64,000 nucleotides of DNA from Brevundimonas sp. UBA7664 (GTDB lineage Bacteria > Pseudomonadota > Alphaproteobacteria > Caulobacterales > Caulobacteraceae), in the NCBI RefSeq assembly GCF_002483305.1, contig NZ_DLHQ01000025.1:35189-99188 (forward strand). Reading direction: 5' to 3'. How positions within the stretch are numbered: position 1 is the stretch's first letter; each line of letters starts with the position of its first letter. This document shows, one piece after another, positions 50,466-58,574 of this stretch. The notes below the pieces were generated by a model that ran no database searches, had not been told where the DNA came from, and was given only the letters and a program-made list of their open reading frames with translations. Made by a program: the position numbers and the translations under genes.

Positions 50466-50580
50466 GTCTCCGCCCCCCTTTGGGGGAGGTGTCGCGCCGC
50501 GTCAGCGGCGTGACGGAGGGGGAGAGCCCTTTCCACCATGCTTCGCATGGTCCCCCTCCCCCAAGAGGGGGAGGAGACGC
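50466..50580. repeat. Dispersed palindromic repeat, family A copy 3
   Basis: Left block CCCCCCTTTGGGGGAGG, an intervening hairpin CGCCGC-GTCA-GCGGCG, then GGAGGGGGAGAG. The core hairpin ACCATGC-TTC-GCATGGT follows at 50535-50551, then CCCCCTCCCCCAAGAGGGGGAGGAGAC. The right end supplies GGAGG, 9 nt before the rsmG ATG, exactly as for mnmE. Confidence 0.75.
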
Positions 50581-50583
50581 GGC

Positions 50584-51204
50584 ATGACTCCCTCCGAATT
50601 CCAGGCCCTGCGCGCCGCCACCCCGGCGCAGATGGCCGATCTCGATACGCTGATCGAGCGGCTGACCGCAGCCAATGCGGTCATGAACCTGGTCGGACCG
50701 GACACGATTCCCGACGTCTGGAGCCGGCACATCTTCGACTCTGCCCAGTTGCTCGATCTCGCGCCGGAAGCTGCGACCTGGGCCGATCTCGGCGCCGGCG
50801 CGGGCTTCCCCGGACTGGTCCTCGCCATCCTGCTGAAGGACCGGTCTGACAGTCACGTCTGGCTGATCGACAGTCTCGGCAAACGCTGTCGCTTCCTGCA
50901 GGAGGTGGTCGACGCCCTGTCCCTGCGCGCGACGGTCGTCAACGGTCGGGCCGAGGAGCAACGGATCAAGGCCGATGTCGTCACCGCCCGCGCCCTCGCA
51001 CCGATGGACCGGTTGCTGGGCTATGCACAGCCTTATCTACAACGGGGCGCACAGGGGCTGTTTCTCAAGGGGGAAAAGGCGGAGGTTGAGTTGATCGAAG
51101 CCCGCAAGGTCTGGCAGTTCGACAGCGACCTCTCCGTTTCGCGCAGTGACCCGCGCGGCCGTATCGTTTCCGTCCGGAGCCTCCGACGTGTTCAAAGCCG
51201 GTAA
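50584..51204 (+). CDS. rsmG: 16S rRNA (guanine-527-N7) methyltransferase RsmG (GidB)
   Basis: A 206-residue SAM-dependent methyltransferase. MNLVGPDTIPDVWSRHIFDSAQLL is the family N-terminus. The SAM-binding motif is WADLGAGAGFPGLVLAILLKD, followed by VWLIDSLGKRCRFLQEVV and VVTARALAPMDRLLGYAQPYL. Translation depends on the repeat-borne GGAGG. The 3' end overlaps parA by 17 bp. Confidence 0.97.
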   Translation: MTPSEFQALRAATPAQMADLDTLIERLTAANAVMNLVGPDTIPDVWSRHIFDSAQLLDLAPEAATWADLGAGAGFPGLVLAILLKDRSDSHVWLIDSLGKRCRFLQEVVDALSLRATVVNGRAEEQRIKADVVTARALAPMDRLLGYAQPYLQRGAQGLFLKGEKAEVELIEARKVWQFDSDLSVSRSDPRGRIVSVRSLRRVQSR

Positions 51205-52000
51205 GACCCGCGTCCTCGCGGTGTCCAATCAGAAGGGCGGGGTGGGCAAGACCACCACGGCCATCAACCTCGGCACGGCCCTCGCCGCGATCGGTGAAAA
51301 GGTCCTGATTGTCGACATGGACCCGCAGGGCAATGCCTCAACGGGTCTGGGTGTTCCACGTGAAACACGCCGGGTCACCATCTATGACGTCATCGTGGAC
51401 GGGCGTTCGGTTGATGAGTCCGCCGTACCGACCACAGTTCCGGGTCTGGATATCGTTCCCGCCGACGCCGACATGTCGGGCGTGGAGATCGAGCTCAGCC
51501 AGGCCGATCGGCGCTCCTTCCGTCTGCGCGATGCGCTGCAGGGGCAGGGGGCAGAAGGTCAGACCCGGTATGACTATGTGCTGATCGACTGCCCACCCTC
51601 GCTCAACCTGTTGACGCTCAACGCCATGGCCGCCGCCGACGCCGTTCTGGTGCCGTTGCAGTGTGAGTTCTTCGCGCTTGAGGGCCTGACCCAGCTGATG
51701 AAGACGATCGAAATGGTGCGGCAGAGCCTGAACCCCACGCTGGAAATCCAGGGCCTGGTCCTGACCATGTACGACCGGCGCAGCACCCTGTCGGGGCAGG
51801 TCGCGGCCGATGTCCGGGCGCATTTCGGCGACAAGGTCTATGAGGCGGTGATCCCGCGGAACGTCCGCGTGGCCGAAGCGCCGTCGTTCGGCAAGCCGGC
51901 CCTGATCTACGACCTGAAATGCGCCGGCAGCCAGGCCTATCTGCGCCTCGCCCGCGAGGTCGTGGCCCGCGAAAAATCCCGCCGGCTCCAGGCCGCGTGA
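51188..52000 (+). CDS. parA: Chromosome partitioning ATPase ParA
   Basis: A 270-residue Walker-type ATPase that moves ParB-parS complexes. GTG 51188 is preferred (GGAG 9 nt upstream; gives VFKAGKTRVLAVSNQ, matching family length); GTG 51146 would add 14 residues inside rsmG. The deviant Walker A is KGGVGKTTTAINLGTALA, then VDMDPQGNASTGLG and Walker B YVLIDCPPSLNLLTLNAM. A parS-like site lies inside the gene at 51352-51367, just after the DMDPQGNAST codons. Confidence 0.97.
   Translation: MFKAGKTRVLAVSNQKGGVGKTTTAINLGTALAAIGEKVLIVDMDPQGNASTGLGVPRETRRVTIYDVIVDGRSVDESAVPTTVPGLDIVPADADMSGVEIELSQADRRSFRLRDALQGQGAEGQTRYDYVLIDCPPSLNLLTLNAMAAADAVLVPLQCEFFALEGLTQLMKTIEMVRQSLNPTLEIQGLVLTMYDRRSTLSGQVAADVRAHFGDKVYEAVIPRNVRVAEAPSFGKPALIYDLKCAGSQAYLRLAREVVAREKSRRLQAA
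51352..51367. other. parS-like site 4, inside parA
   Basis: TGTTCCACGTGAAACA, 15 of 16 positions of the parS consensus, within the parA reading frame near codon 55. It encodes part of VPRETR. Confidence 0.88.
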
Positions 52001-52028
52001 GAACGATTAGAAGAACGGAAACAATCAG

Positions 52029-52916
52029 TTGAGCGAACGTCAGCGCGGTCTCGGCCGGGGTCTCTCCGCCCTTCTCGGAGAACAGGTCGCCGAGAGCGCC
52101 CCGGTCGACGGCGCCGCTACGCCGGTCGGCGTTCAGATGGCGCCCATCGAGAGCCTCAAGCCCAATCCCGATCAGCCGCGCAAGATCTTCGACCGCGATG
52201 ACCTGGAGGAATTGGCCGCGTCGATCCGCGACAAGGGCGTGCTTCAACCCATTCTGGTCCGGTCTCATCCGAAGGAGGATGGGGTTTGGCAGATCATCGC
52301 CGGCGAACGCCGCTGGCGTGCGGCGCAGATGGCCCGGCTCACCGAGGCCCCGATCATCGTCAAGGAGATGGATGACGTCGCGGTGTTCGAGGTCGCCATC
52401 ATCGAGAACGTCCAGCGCGCCGACCTCAATCCGCTGGAGGAGGCCGACGCCTATCGCCTGCTGATGGACCGGTTCGGCCGCACCCAGGACGCCGTCGCCG
52501 GCGTGGTCGGCAAGAGCCGCAGCCATGTGGCCAACACCCTGCGTCTGCTGCAGCTGCCCGAGGCGGTGCTGGACCATGTCCGCACCGGCAAGCTGAGCGC
52601 CGGTCATGCGCGGGCCCTGATCACAGCGCCGGATCCCGTGACCCTGGCCGACCGGATCGTGGCCGAGGGGCTGAACGTCCGTCAGGCCGAAGCGCTGGCG
52701 CGTCGCGAGGCCGACGGCCCGAAGAGCCGCAAGCCGGGCGCTTCGCCGGCCGGCGGCGAGACCTCCGCGGATGTCGCCGCACTCGAGCAGGATCTGGCCG
52801 ACGCTCTCGGCCTCAAGGTCGAACTGGCCGACCGCGGCGGCAAGGGGGAGCTGACCATCCGCTATGGCTCCCTTGAGCAGCTCGACGACTTGTGCCGCCG
52901 ATTGATGCGCGGCTGA
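52029..52916 (+). CDS. parB: Chromosome partitioning protein ParB
   Basis: A 295-residue CTPase and parS-binding protein. Start TTG 52029. The N-terminal ParA-activating motif is RGLGRGLSALLGEQ. The CTP-binding core shows PIESLKPNPDQPRKIF, IAGERRWRAAQMA and the box EVAIIENVQRADLNPLEEADAY. The HTH is GVVGKSRSHVANTLRLLQLP, followed by GHARALI. The C-terminal dimer domain ends SLEQLDDLCRRLM. It should nucleate on the four parS-like sites at 46822-51367. Confidence 0.98.
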   Translation: MSERQRGLGRGLSALLGEQVAESAPVDGAATPVGVQMAPIESLKPNPDQPRKIFDRDDLEELAASIRDKGVLQPILVRSHPKEDGVWQIIAGERRWRAAQMARLTEAPIIVKEMDDVAVFEVAIIENVQRADLNPLEEADAYRLLMDRFGRTQDAVAGVVGKSRSHVANTLRLLQLPEAVLDHVRTGKLSAGHARALITAPDPVTLADRIVAEGLNVRQAEALARREADGPKSRKPGASPAGGETSADVAALEQDLADALGLKVELADRGGKGELTIRYGSLEQLDDLCRRLMRG

Positions 52917-52941
52917 GGCCGGTTTGTGCTAGGCTGAGGAC

Positions 52942-53127
52942 ATGACCGACAAGCCTTCCAACCCGACCGCCGAAGCCATGAAGCGCGCCCTCGCCGCCAA
53001 GAAGGCCGGCGGCGGTCCATCGCATGGGGGCCTGCAGGGCTCCGCCCGGGCCGAGGAGAAGGCGCAGCAGGCGCGCAGCGCCGCGCTTGCCAAGCCCGCC
53101 TTCCGCAAGGCGTCGAAGCGGGGCTAG
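52942..53127 (+). CDS. Small conserved hypothetical protein
   Basis: A 61-residue, strongly basic, Ala/Lys/Gly-rich protein: KPSNPTAEAMKRALAAKKAGG, then GSARAEEKAQQARSAALAKPAFRKASKRG. Similar short basic proteins follow parB or related genes in Alphaproteobacteria, from memory, but no function is known. It may bind nucleic acid, judging only from charge. It starts 25 bp after parB; its TAG shares a CTAG with the convergent holA stop. Confidence 0.65.
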   Translation: MTDKPSNPTAEAMKRALAAKKAGGGPSHGGLQGSARAEEKAQQARSAALAKPAFRKASKRG

Positions 53128-54176
53128 AGCCCCAGCCGCCGGGCCCGCGCGGAAATCTCCAGCAGCAGCCGCTCCGCGATCAGCTGGTCCGGCGACCCCG
53201 TCGTCTTGGTCGCCACATCAGCCGTATTGACGCTGTCGAGCACGCGGTCGAGGTCTTCCAGCCGCCAGCTGCGCGCCTGGCGCAGCATTTCGGCCTCCTG
53301 TTTCCAGAACACGCCGGCCGCCTTGGCCGCCTCCTTGGCTCCAGCGCCGTTGGACTGCAGCACATTGATCCGGCGCAGCTTGCCGAGATGGATCGAGGCT
53401 TGTCTCACCGCCATGACAGGCGATTCCCCTTCGGCGAGGGCGCGCCTCAGGCCTGACTGAGCCGGTGCGGGCCGACCGCCGAAGGCCTGGAGCGCCGCGT
53501 CCTGCAGGGAGGCGTCAGCTTCGACCCCCAGATGCCGCTCCAGCTCTTCCACATCGATGGTCTTGCCGGAGCCCGGGCCGATGTAGAGAGCCAGACGCTC
53601 GATCTCCTGACGCATCAGGCCGCGTTCGCGCGGCAGGCGGCTGACGAACCGGTCGAGGGCGTCGCCGGTCAGGCCGACCTTGTCCGCCGCCAGGGCCTCG
53701 CGGGTCATGCGGGCGACGTCGCCGGTCTCGTCTTCATAGCAGGCGATGCCGACGGCGCCCGGCGACGCCTCGGCCGCCTTGCGCAGGGCTGAGTCACGTC
53801 CGAGCGCGCCGGCCTCGATCACCAGCATGGCGTCGGGATTGTAGCCGCCCTCGGCGTGGACCTTGAGCGCGGCGGCCAGCAGCTTGTCGATCGCGGCCTT
53901 CTCCGATCCCAGCCGGACCCGGACCAGCCTGCGGCCGCCGATCATCGACAGCGCGGTCAGGGCCTCTTCCAGCCGGGCCTCGTCGCCGTCGATGTCGCTG
54001 TCGGTCAGGACGGTGACGTTGAAGGGATCGTTGAGATCGGGCGTGATCGCCTTGCACAGGATCTCGGCGCGTTCGCCGACGCCCGACCGGTCCTTGCCAT
54101 GGATGACGGCGGCGCGGACGCCCCGGTCCGGCGATTTCAGGAAGCGGTCGACCTCGGGGCGTTTCGCCAGGATCAT
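53124..54176 (-). CDS. holA: DNA polymerase III delta subunit
   Basis: A 350-residue clamp-loader subunit that opens the beta sliding clamp. The N-terminus MILAKRPEVDRFLKSPDRGVRAAVIHGKDRSGVGERAEILCKAI carries a degenerate P-loop-like segment, as in delta. RLVRVRLGSEKAAIDKLLAA and LVIEAGALGRDSALRKAAEASPGAVGIACYED are typical. The C-terminal collar (SGLRRALAEGESPVMAVRQASIHLGKL) fits HolA. It is last in the leuS-lptE-holA minus-strand operon. Confidence 0.95.
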   Translation of the reverse strand: MILAKRPEVDRFLKSPDRGVRAAVIHGKDRSGVGERAEILCKAITPDLNDPFNVTVLTDSDIDGDEARLEEALTALSMIGGRRLVRVRLGSEKAAIDKLLAAALKVHAEGGYNPDAMLVIEAGALGRDSALRKAAEASPGAVGIACYEDETGDVARMTREALAADKVGLTGDALDRFVSRLPRERGLMRQEIERLALYIGPGSGKTIDVEELERHLGVEADASLQDAALQAFGGRPAPAQSGLRRALAEGESPVMAVRQASIHLGKLRRINVLQSNGAGAKEAAKAAGVFWKQEAEMLRQARSWRLEDLDRVLDSVNTADVATKTTGSPDQLIAERLLLEISARARRLGL

Positions 54177-54186
54177 CGGGCGGGAA

Positions 54187-54666
54187 TCATGGCTGGTTTG
54201 ACAGGGCCCGCATCACGTCGAGCCGGATCAGGCGCGCCAGTTCGGCCGCGGCGCGCTCCTCGCCGTCCTGCTGGGCGGCGATGGCGGCGAAGGGCTGGTC
54301 GGCCGCGGCATAGGTGGTGGTCACGGTCTCGACGCCCGAGACGGCGGGTCCGCCGTTCGCCGGAGTCAGGACCCAGGCGCCGCGCAAGGTCAGCTCATAG
54401 CGGGTGGCGGTGTCGTCGATGCGCCGGCCGAGCGGACGGCGCGATTGGTCGAGGGTGGTCTGCAGCCGCCACAGCGGCGTCTCGGCGCCGTTGCGGCCGA
54501 GGGCGTCCTCGAGCTGTTCACGGACCCGGTAGCCGAGACGGTCGTCCTGGGTGGTGACGGAGATGCGAGACAGCGAGGAACCTGTCCCGGCGTCGCCGTA
54601 CAGAGGCGTAAAGCCGCAACCGGCCAGTCCCACAATCGCGACAGCCGCCAGGGCAAGGCGGCGCAT
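54187..54666 (-). CDS. lptE: LPS assembly lipoprotein LptE
   Basis: A 159-residue outer-membrane lipoprotein that plugs the LptD barrel. The start is the ATG giving MRRLALAAVAIVGLAGCGFTPLYG; L-A-G-C is the lipobox and CGFTPLYG is the alphaproteobacterial LptE/RlpB signature. YELTLRGAWVL and AAAELARLIRLDVMRAL follow. It overlaps the leuS stop by one base (TGATG). The order leuS-lptE-holA is conserved in Proteobacteria. Confidence 0.92.
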   Translation of the reverse strand: MRRLALAAVAIVGLAGCGFTPLYGDAGTGSSLSRISVTTQDDRLGYRVREQLEDALGRNGAETPLWRLQTTLDQSRRPLGRRIDDTATRYELTLRGAWVLTPANGGPAVSGVETVTTTYAAADQPFAAIAAQQDGEERAAAELARLIRLDVMRALSNQP

Positions 54667-57266
54667 CAGCCGACCACCAGATTGACGATGCGATCCTTGA
54701 CCACCACGATCTTCCTCACCGTCTGACCCTCCAGCCGCGCCTGCACGTCGGCGTCCGCCATGACGATGGCCTCGACCTCGGCCGGCTCCAGCCCACGGGC
54801 GACGCGGATTTCGCCGCGGCGCTTGCCGTTGACCTGGATGGGCAGGATCACCTCGTCGTCGGCCGCCAGCGCCGGGTCGAATTCCGGCCAGGGCGCGTCC
54901 AGCACCATCCCCTCTTCGCCGAGCCGCGTCCAGCACTCCTCGGCCAGGTGGGGGGTGAAGGGGGCGACCAGCCGGACCAGGGCCGACAGGGCCTGACGCC
55001 GCGCCGCGCCGCCCGCCGCGCCGTGATCGCGCACGGTGGCGACGAAGGCATAGAGTTTGGCGATGGCCGAGTTGAAGCGGAAACCGCTGACGCCCTCGGA
55101 CACGGCCTTGATCGCCTTGTGGGTCTCGCGGATCAGGGCGGCGTCAGACTCATGGGCGGGGGCGTCGGGATCGAAGCCGTCGACCTCGGTCCAGACGCGC
55201 TGCACGAAGCGGGCCGCACCCTCGACGCCGCCGGGCGTCCATTGCACGTCACGTTCGGGCGGGCTGTCGGACAGGACGAACAGTCGGCCGGCGTCCACGC
55301 CATAGGTGTCGACGATCTCCTGCGGGGCGACGACGTTCTTCTTCGACTTGGACATCTTCTCGATGTCGCCGATCGTCAGGGCTTCACCGGTCGAGAGCTG
55401 GCGGGCCGAGCGATGGCCGGCGTCATTGGTGAGATCGACATCCGTCGGCTCGACCCAGGCGCCGTCGGCGCGGCGGTAGGTCTCGTGGACCACCATCCCC
55501 TGGGTGAACAGGCCGGCGAAGGGTTCGCGCACCGACATCAGGCCGGCGTCGGAGAGGGCGCGGCTGATGAAGCGGGCGTAGAGCAGGTGCAGCACCGCGT
55601 GCTCGACCCCGCCGATATACTGGTCGACCGGCAGCCATTTGTCGGCGGCGGCGCGGGAGATCGGCTCGGCCGCGGTCGGATCGGTGAAGCGGGCGAAATA
55701 CCAGCTGGAGTCGACGAATGTGTCGAGTGTGTCGGTCTCACGCACCGCCTTGCCGCCGCAGGACGGGCAGGCGACGTGCTTCCAGGTCGGGTGGCGATCG
55801 AGCGGGTTGCCGGGCGTGTCGAAGGTCACGTCCTTGGGCAGCTCGACTGGCAGCTGGTCGGCCGGAACGCCGACCGGACCGCACTTTTCACAATGGATCA
55901 CGGGGATGGGACATCCCCAGTAGCGCTGACGGCTGACACCCCAGTCGCGCAGGCGGTAGAGGGTCGCGCCCTCGCCCTGACCGGCCGCTTCGAGCCGGGC
56001 GATGGCAGCGGCCTTGGCGGCCTCGACCTCGAGCCCGTCCATGAAATCGGAGTTGAACAGCCGACCGGGGCCAACGTAAGCTTCTGTTTCGACACCGAAA
56101 TCAGCAGAGGCGTCATCCGGTCTCACGACCGGGACGACGGGCAAGCCGTATTTGCGGGCGAAGTCGAGGTCTCGCTGATCGTGGGCCGGGCAACCGAAGA
56201 TGGCTCCGGACCCGTAGGTCGACAGAACGAAATTGGCTGCCCAGACCGGCACGGTACGGTCGGGGTCGAACGGGTGGCGGACGCGGACGCCGAGATCGAC
56301 ACCCAGTTTCTCTGCCTTCTCGATATCGGCTTCGCTGGTCCCCGACCGGGCGCAGGCCGCCACGAATTCCGCCACGTCGGGCCGGTGCGCGGCGATGGCC
56401 TTGGTCAGCGGATGGTCCGGCGCGAGCGCCAGGAAGCTGGCCCCGAACAGGGTGTCGGGCCGGGTGGTGTAGATCTCTACGGGGTCGCGCGCGTGGTTGG
56501 GCTCGCCCGGCGCGGACGCCGGCAGGACGGCGGGAGCATCGGCGATATCCCACCAGAGGGTGGCGCCGCGGCTCTTGCCGATCCAGTTCTCCTGCATCAG
56601 CCGGACCTTGTCGGGCCAGCGGCCTTCCAGTTCCTTCAGGCCCTCGATCAGATCGTCGGCGTAGTCGGTGATGCGCAGGAACCACTGGTTCAGCTTGCGC
56701 TTCTCGACCACGGCGCCGGAGCGCCAGCCGCGGCCGTCGACCACCTGCTCATTGGCGAGAACCGTATTGTCGACCGGATCCCAGTTGACCACCGAGTCCT
56801 TGCGATAGACCAGACCGCGCTTGAGCAGCTCGAGGAACCAGGCCTGTTGCTTGCCGTAATAGGCCGGGTCGCAGGTGGCGAACTCGCGGCTCCAGTCCAG
56901 CGACAGACCCAGCAGCTTCAGCTGGTCGCGCATGGCGGCGATATTGGACCAGGTCCAGTCGCCGGGATGGATGCCGCGCTCGATCGCCGCGTTTTCGGCC
57001 GGAAGTCCGAAGGCGTCCCAGCCCATCGGGTGCAGGACATCGAAGCCCTGCGCCCGCTTAGACCGCGCCACCACGTCGCCCATGACGTAGTTGCGGGCGT
57101 GGCCCATGTGGATGGCCCCCGACGGATAGGGGAACATCTCCAGCACATAGTATTTCGGCCGCCCGGTGCCCTCGGTGGGCATGCGGAAGGCATCGGCGGC
57201 CGCCCAGCGGGCCTGCTGGCGGGGTTCGGCGGTCTTGGGTTCGTAGCGAACCGGGGTCTTGGCCAC
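54666..57266 (-). CDS. leuS: Leucine-tRNA ligase
   Basis: An 866-residue class I aminoacyl-tRNA synthetase. The start is GTG 57266 (M-AKTPVRYEPK). The HIGH motif appears as PYPSGAIHMGHARNYVMGDV, the CP1 editing domain includes TTRPDTLFGASFLALAPDHPL, and the KMSKS motif is IEKMSKSKKNVV. The anticodon-binding domain and C-terminal LeuRS tail (VNGKRRGEIRVARG...GQTVRKIVVVKDRIVNLVV) are intact. The GDEI-class zinc cysteines are partly kept (HCEKCGPV, ACPSCGGK). Confidence 0.98.
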   Translation of the reverse strand: MAKTPVRYEPKTAEPRQQARWAAADAFRMPTEGTGRPKYYVLEMFPYPSGAIHMGHARNYVMGDVVARSKRAQGFDVLHPMGWDAFGLPAENAAIERGIHPGDWTWSNIAAMRDQLKLLGLSLDWSREFATCDPAYYGKQQAWFLELLKRGLVYRKDSVVNWDPVDNTVLANEQVVDGRGWRSGAVVEKRKLNQWFLRITDYADDLIEGLKELEGRWPDKVRLMQENWIGKSRGATLWWDIADAPAVLPASAPGEPNHARDPVEIYTTRPDTLFGASFLALAPDHPLTKAIAAHRPDVAEFVAACARSGTSEADIEKAEKLGVDLGVRVRHPFDPDRTVPVWAANFVLSTYGSGAIFGCPAHDQRDLDFARKYGLPVVPVVRPDDASADFGVETEAYVGPGRLFNSDFMDGLEVEAAKAAAIARLEAAGQGEGATLYRLRDWGVSRQRYWGCPIPVIHCEKCGPVGVPADQLPVELPKDVTFDTPGNPLDRHPTWKHVACPSCGGKAVRETDTLDTFVDSSWYFARFTDPTAAEPISRAAADKWLPVDQYIGGVEHAVLHLLYARFISRALSDAGLMSVREPFAGLFTQGMVVHETYRRADGAWVEPTDVDLTNDAGHRSARQLSTGEALTIGDIEKMSKSKKNVVAPQEIVDTYGVDAGRLFVLSDSPPERDVQWTPGGVEGAARFVQRVWTEVDGFDPDAPAHESDAALIRETHKAIKAVSEGVSGFRFNSAIAKLYAFVATVRDHGAAGGAARRQALSALVRLVAPFTPHLAEECWTRLGEEGMVLDAPWPEFDPALAADDEVILPIQVNGKRRGEIRVARGLEPAEVEAIVMADADVQARLEGQTVRKIVVVKDRIVNLVVG

Positions 57267-57330
57267 GGGAGTCTTTCAGGCTGCTCCTTCAGGAACAGGC
57301 CCGACGGAGGCTAGTCGATGGGGAGGGCCG

Positions 57331-57816
57331 TCAGCCGGCGTTGGAAAGGTTGAGCTGACGCGCCTTGGTCAGGATGGCGTTTTCCAGATCGGTCTCGGTC
57401 TGGGCCGCGACCCGGGCGCCGGTCCAGCAGCCGGCGGTGTCGACTTCCGCGTCGGCGTCAGCCGGATTGGGCGTGCAGCCGGGGCGCAGGACCTGTTTGG
57501 TGATGCTGACGTTCAGAGCGTCGGCGCGAAGACGACGGTCGAGGATGAAGACGGTCGCCTTGAAACGCTCGTTGGGCGTCTGCGGGTCGATGTACCAGCC
57601 GTAGTTGATGACGCCGCCCCAGGGATCGGCGTTGGCCAGCGGCATGAAGCTCAGCGTGTCCAGCGTGGCGCGCCAGAGATAGGCGTTGACGCCGATGCCC
57701 GTCTGGGCCGATGCCGCCGCCTGCGAGCCTCCGCCCATGCCGGGAAGACCGCCGCATCCGCCCAGCATCAGACCCGAGGCGATCAGGGCGACCGCTGCGC
57801 CGCGAACCAGCACCAT
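57331..57816 (-). CDS. DUF3576 family lipoprotein
   Basis: A 161-residue probable lipoprotein with signal MVLVRGAAVALIASGLMLGGC (lipobox L-G-G-C). The domain contains IGVNAYLWRATLDTLSFMPLANADPWGGVINYGWYIDP, ERFKATVFILDRRLRADALNVSI and ETDLENAILTKARQLNLSNAG, matching DUF3576. It lies just upstream of leuS, a conserved position, 64 bp before the leuS GTG. Function unknown; envelope location inferred. Confidence 0.88.
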   Translation of the reverse strand: MVLVRGAAVALIASGLMLGGCGGLPGMGGGSQAAASAQTGIGVNAYLWRATLDTLSFMPLANADPWGGVINYGWYIDPQTPNERFKATVFILDRRLRADALNVSITKQVLRPGCTPNPADADAEVDTAGCWTGARVAAQTETDLENAILTKARQLNLSNAG

Positions 57817-58144
57817 CGAGACATCTCCATTCGATCATGACGTGCAGCGGACCGGTTCCAACGCACGCGCTGGCCCTCCCGAACACGGGCAAGCCGAAGC
57901 GTCGCTCTATAACACGGCGAAAAGGGGCTATGACAAGGCGAAGACGCATTCGACGCGGAGGCCCGCGGCGATCGGGGGGCGGATCGGGCCGCGGGGGCGG
58001 ATTCGCGTGACGCTCGCGCCACAGGAGTCTTCCAGAGTCGCAGGGAACCGGGTCCCGGCGGCGCCGTTCCGTTGACCAGGCTGACCAGCGGTGTCTATCT
58101 GCTGGGGATCACGACGTTCCCTGTTGTGATGTGAAGGGCAGGAT
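57817..58144. other. Divergent intergenic region between DUF3576 and ntrZ genes
   Basis: A 328-bp gap from which both flanking genes are transcribed outward. It contains GC-rich stretches (GGGGGGCGGATCGGGCCGCG) and no convincing open reading frame, repeat copy or terminator. It must carry two promoters; I could not place them with confidence. Confidence 0.6.
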
Positions 58145-58567
58145 ATGCGCCGCATGACGCGCAAGACGAGCGCCTTGATCGTTGGAATGGCCGCGGGGCT
58201 CTCGCTCCTGGCCGTGGCCGACATCGCCTCGGCCCAGGCCACTGGCGCGTCCGCGCGCGCTCGCACGCCCGCCGTGTCCCTGAACGATGCCCAGGCTGCG
58301 CGCGCCGCGGCGGCTCAACCCGGAGCCTCGCGTCTGCGGTTCACCGAACGGGGGCGTTGGGGTCTGGATCTCAACCTGAGCCAGCCGGTGGGCCGCGACA
58401 GCACCCTCGGCGACGTTGAGGCCGGAGCCTATTACCGCGTCAACCCCCGCCTGCGCGTCGGCGCCACCGCCGGTCTGGCCGAGCCCGAGACCGATCCGGC
58501 CCGCGCGCCGCAGACTGACCGCCGCGCCGCACCGCGCTTCCGGCTGGAATCGATCTTCCGGTTCTAG
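58145..58567 (+). CDS. ntrZ: NtrZ family periplasmic regulatory protein
   Basis: A 140-residue exported protein: signal peptide KTSALIVGMAAGLSLLAVAD, cleavage near ASAQA. The mature domain has RLRFTERGRWGLDLNLSQPVGRDSTLGDVEAGAYYRVNPRLRVGATAGLAEPE and ends in RFRLESIFRF. This matches Caulobacter NtrZ, which restrains the NtrY sensor kinase from the periplasm. The 9-bp-later ATG (58154) is an alternative start. ntrX/ntrY are not in this window. Confidence 0.85.
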   Translation: MRRMTRKTSALIVGMAAGLSLLAVADIASAQATGASARARTPAVSLNDAQAARAAAAQPGASRLRFTERGRWGLDLNLSQPVGRDSTLGDVEAGAYYRVNPRLRVGATAGLAEPETDPARAPQTDRRAAPRFRLESIFRF

Positions 58568-58574
58568 AGCCTGA

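Noticed and set aside
54948..57314. Open frame of 788 codons on the plus strand opposite leuS
   Set aside because: Shadow of leuS; composition and lack of motifs argue against a protein.
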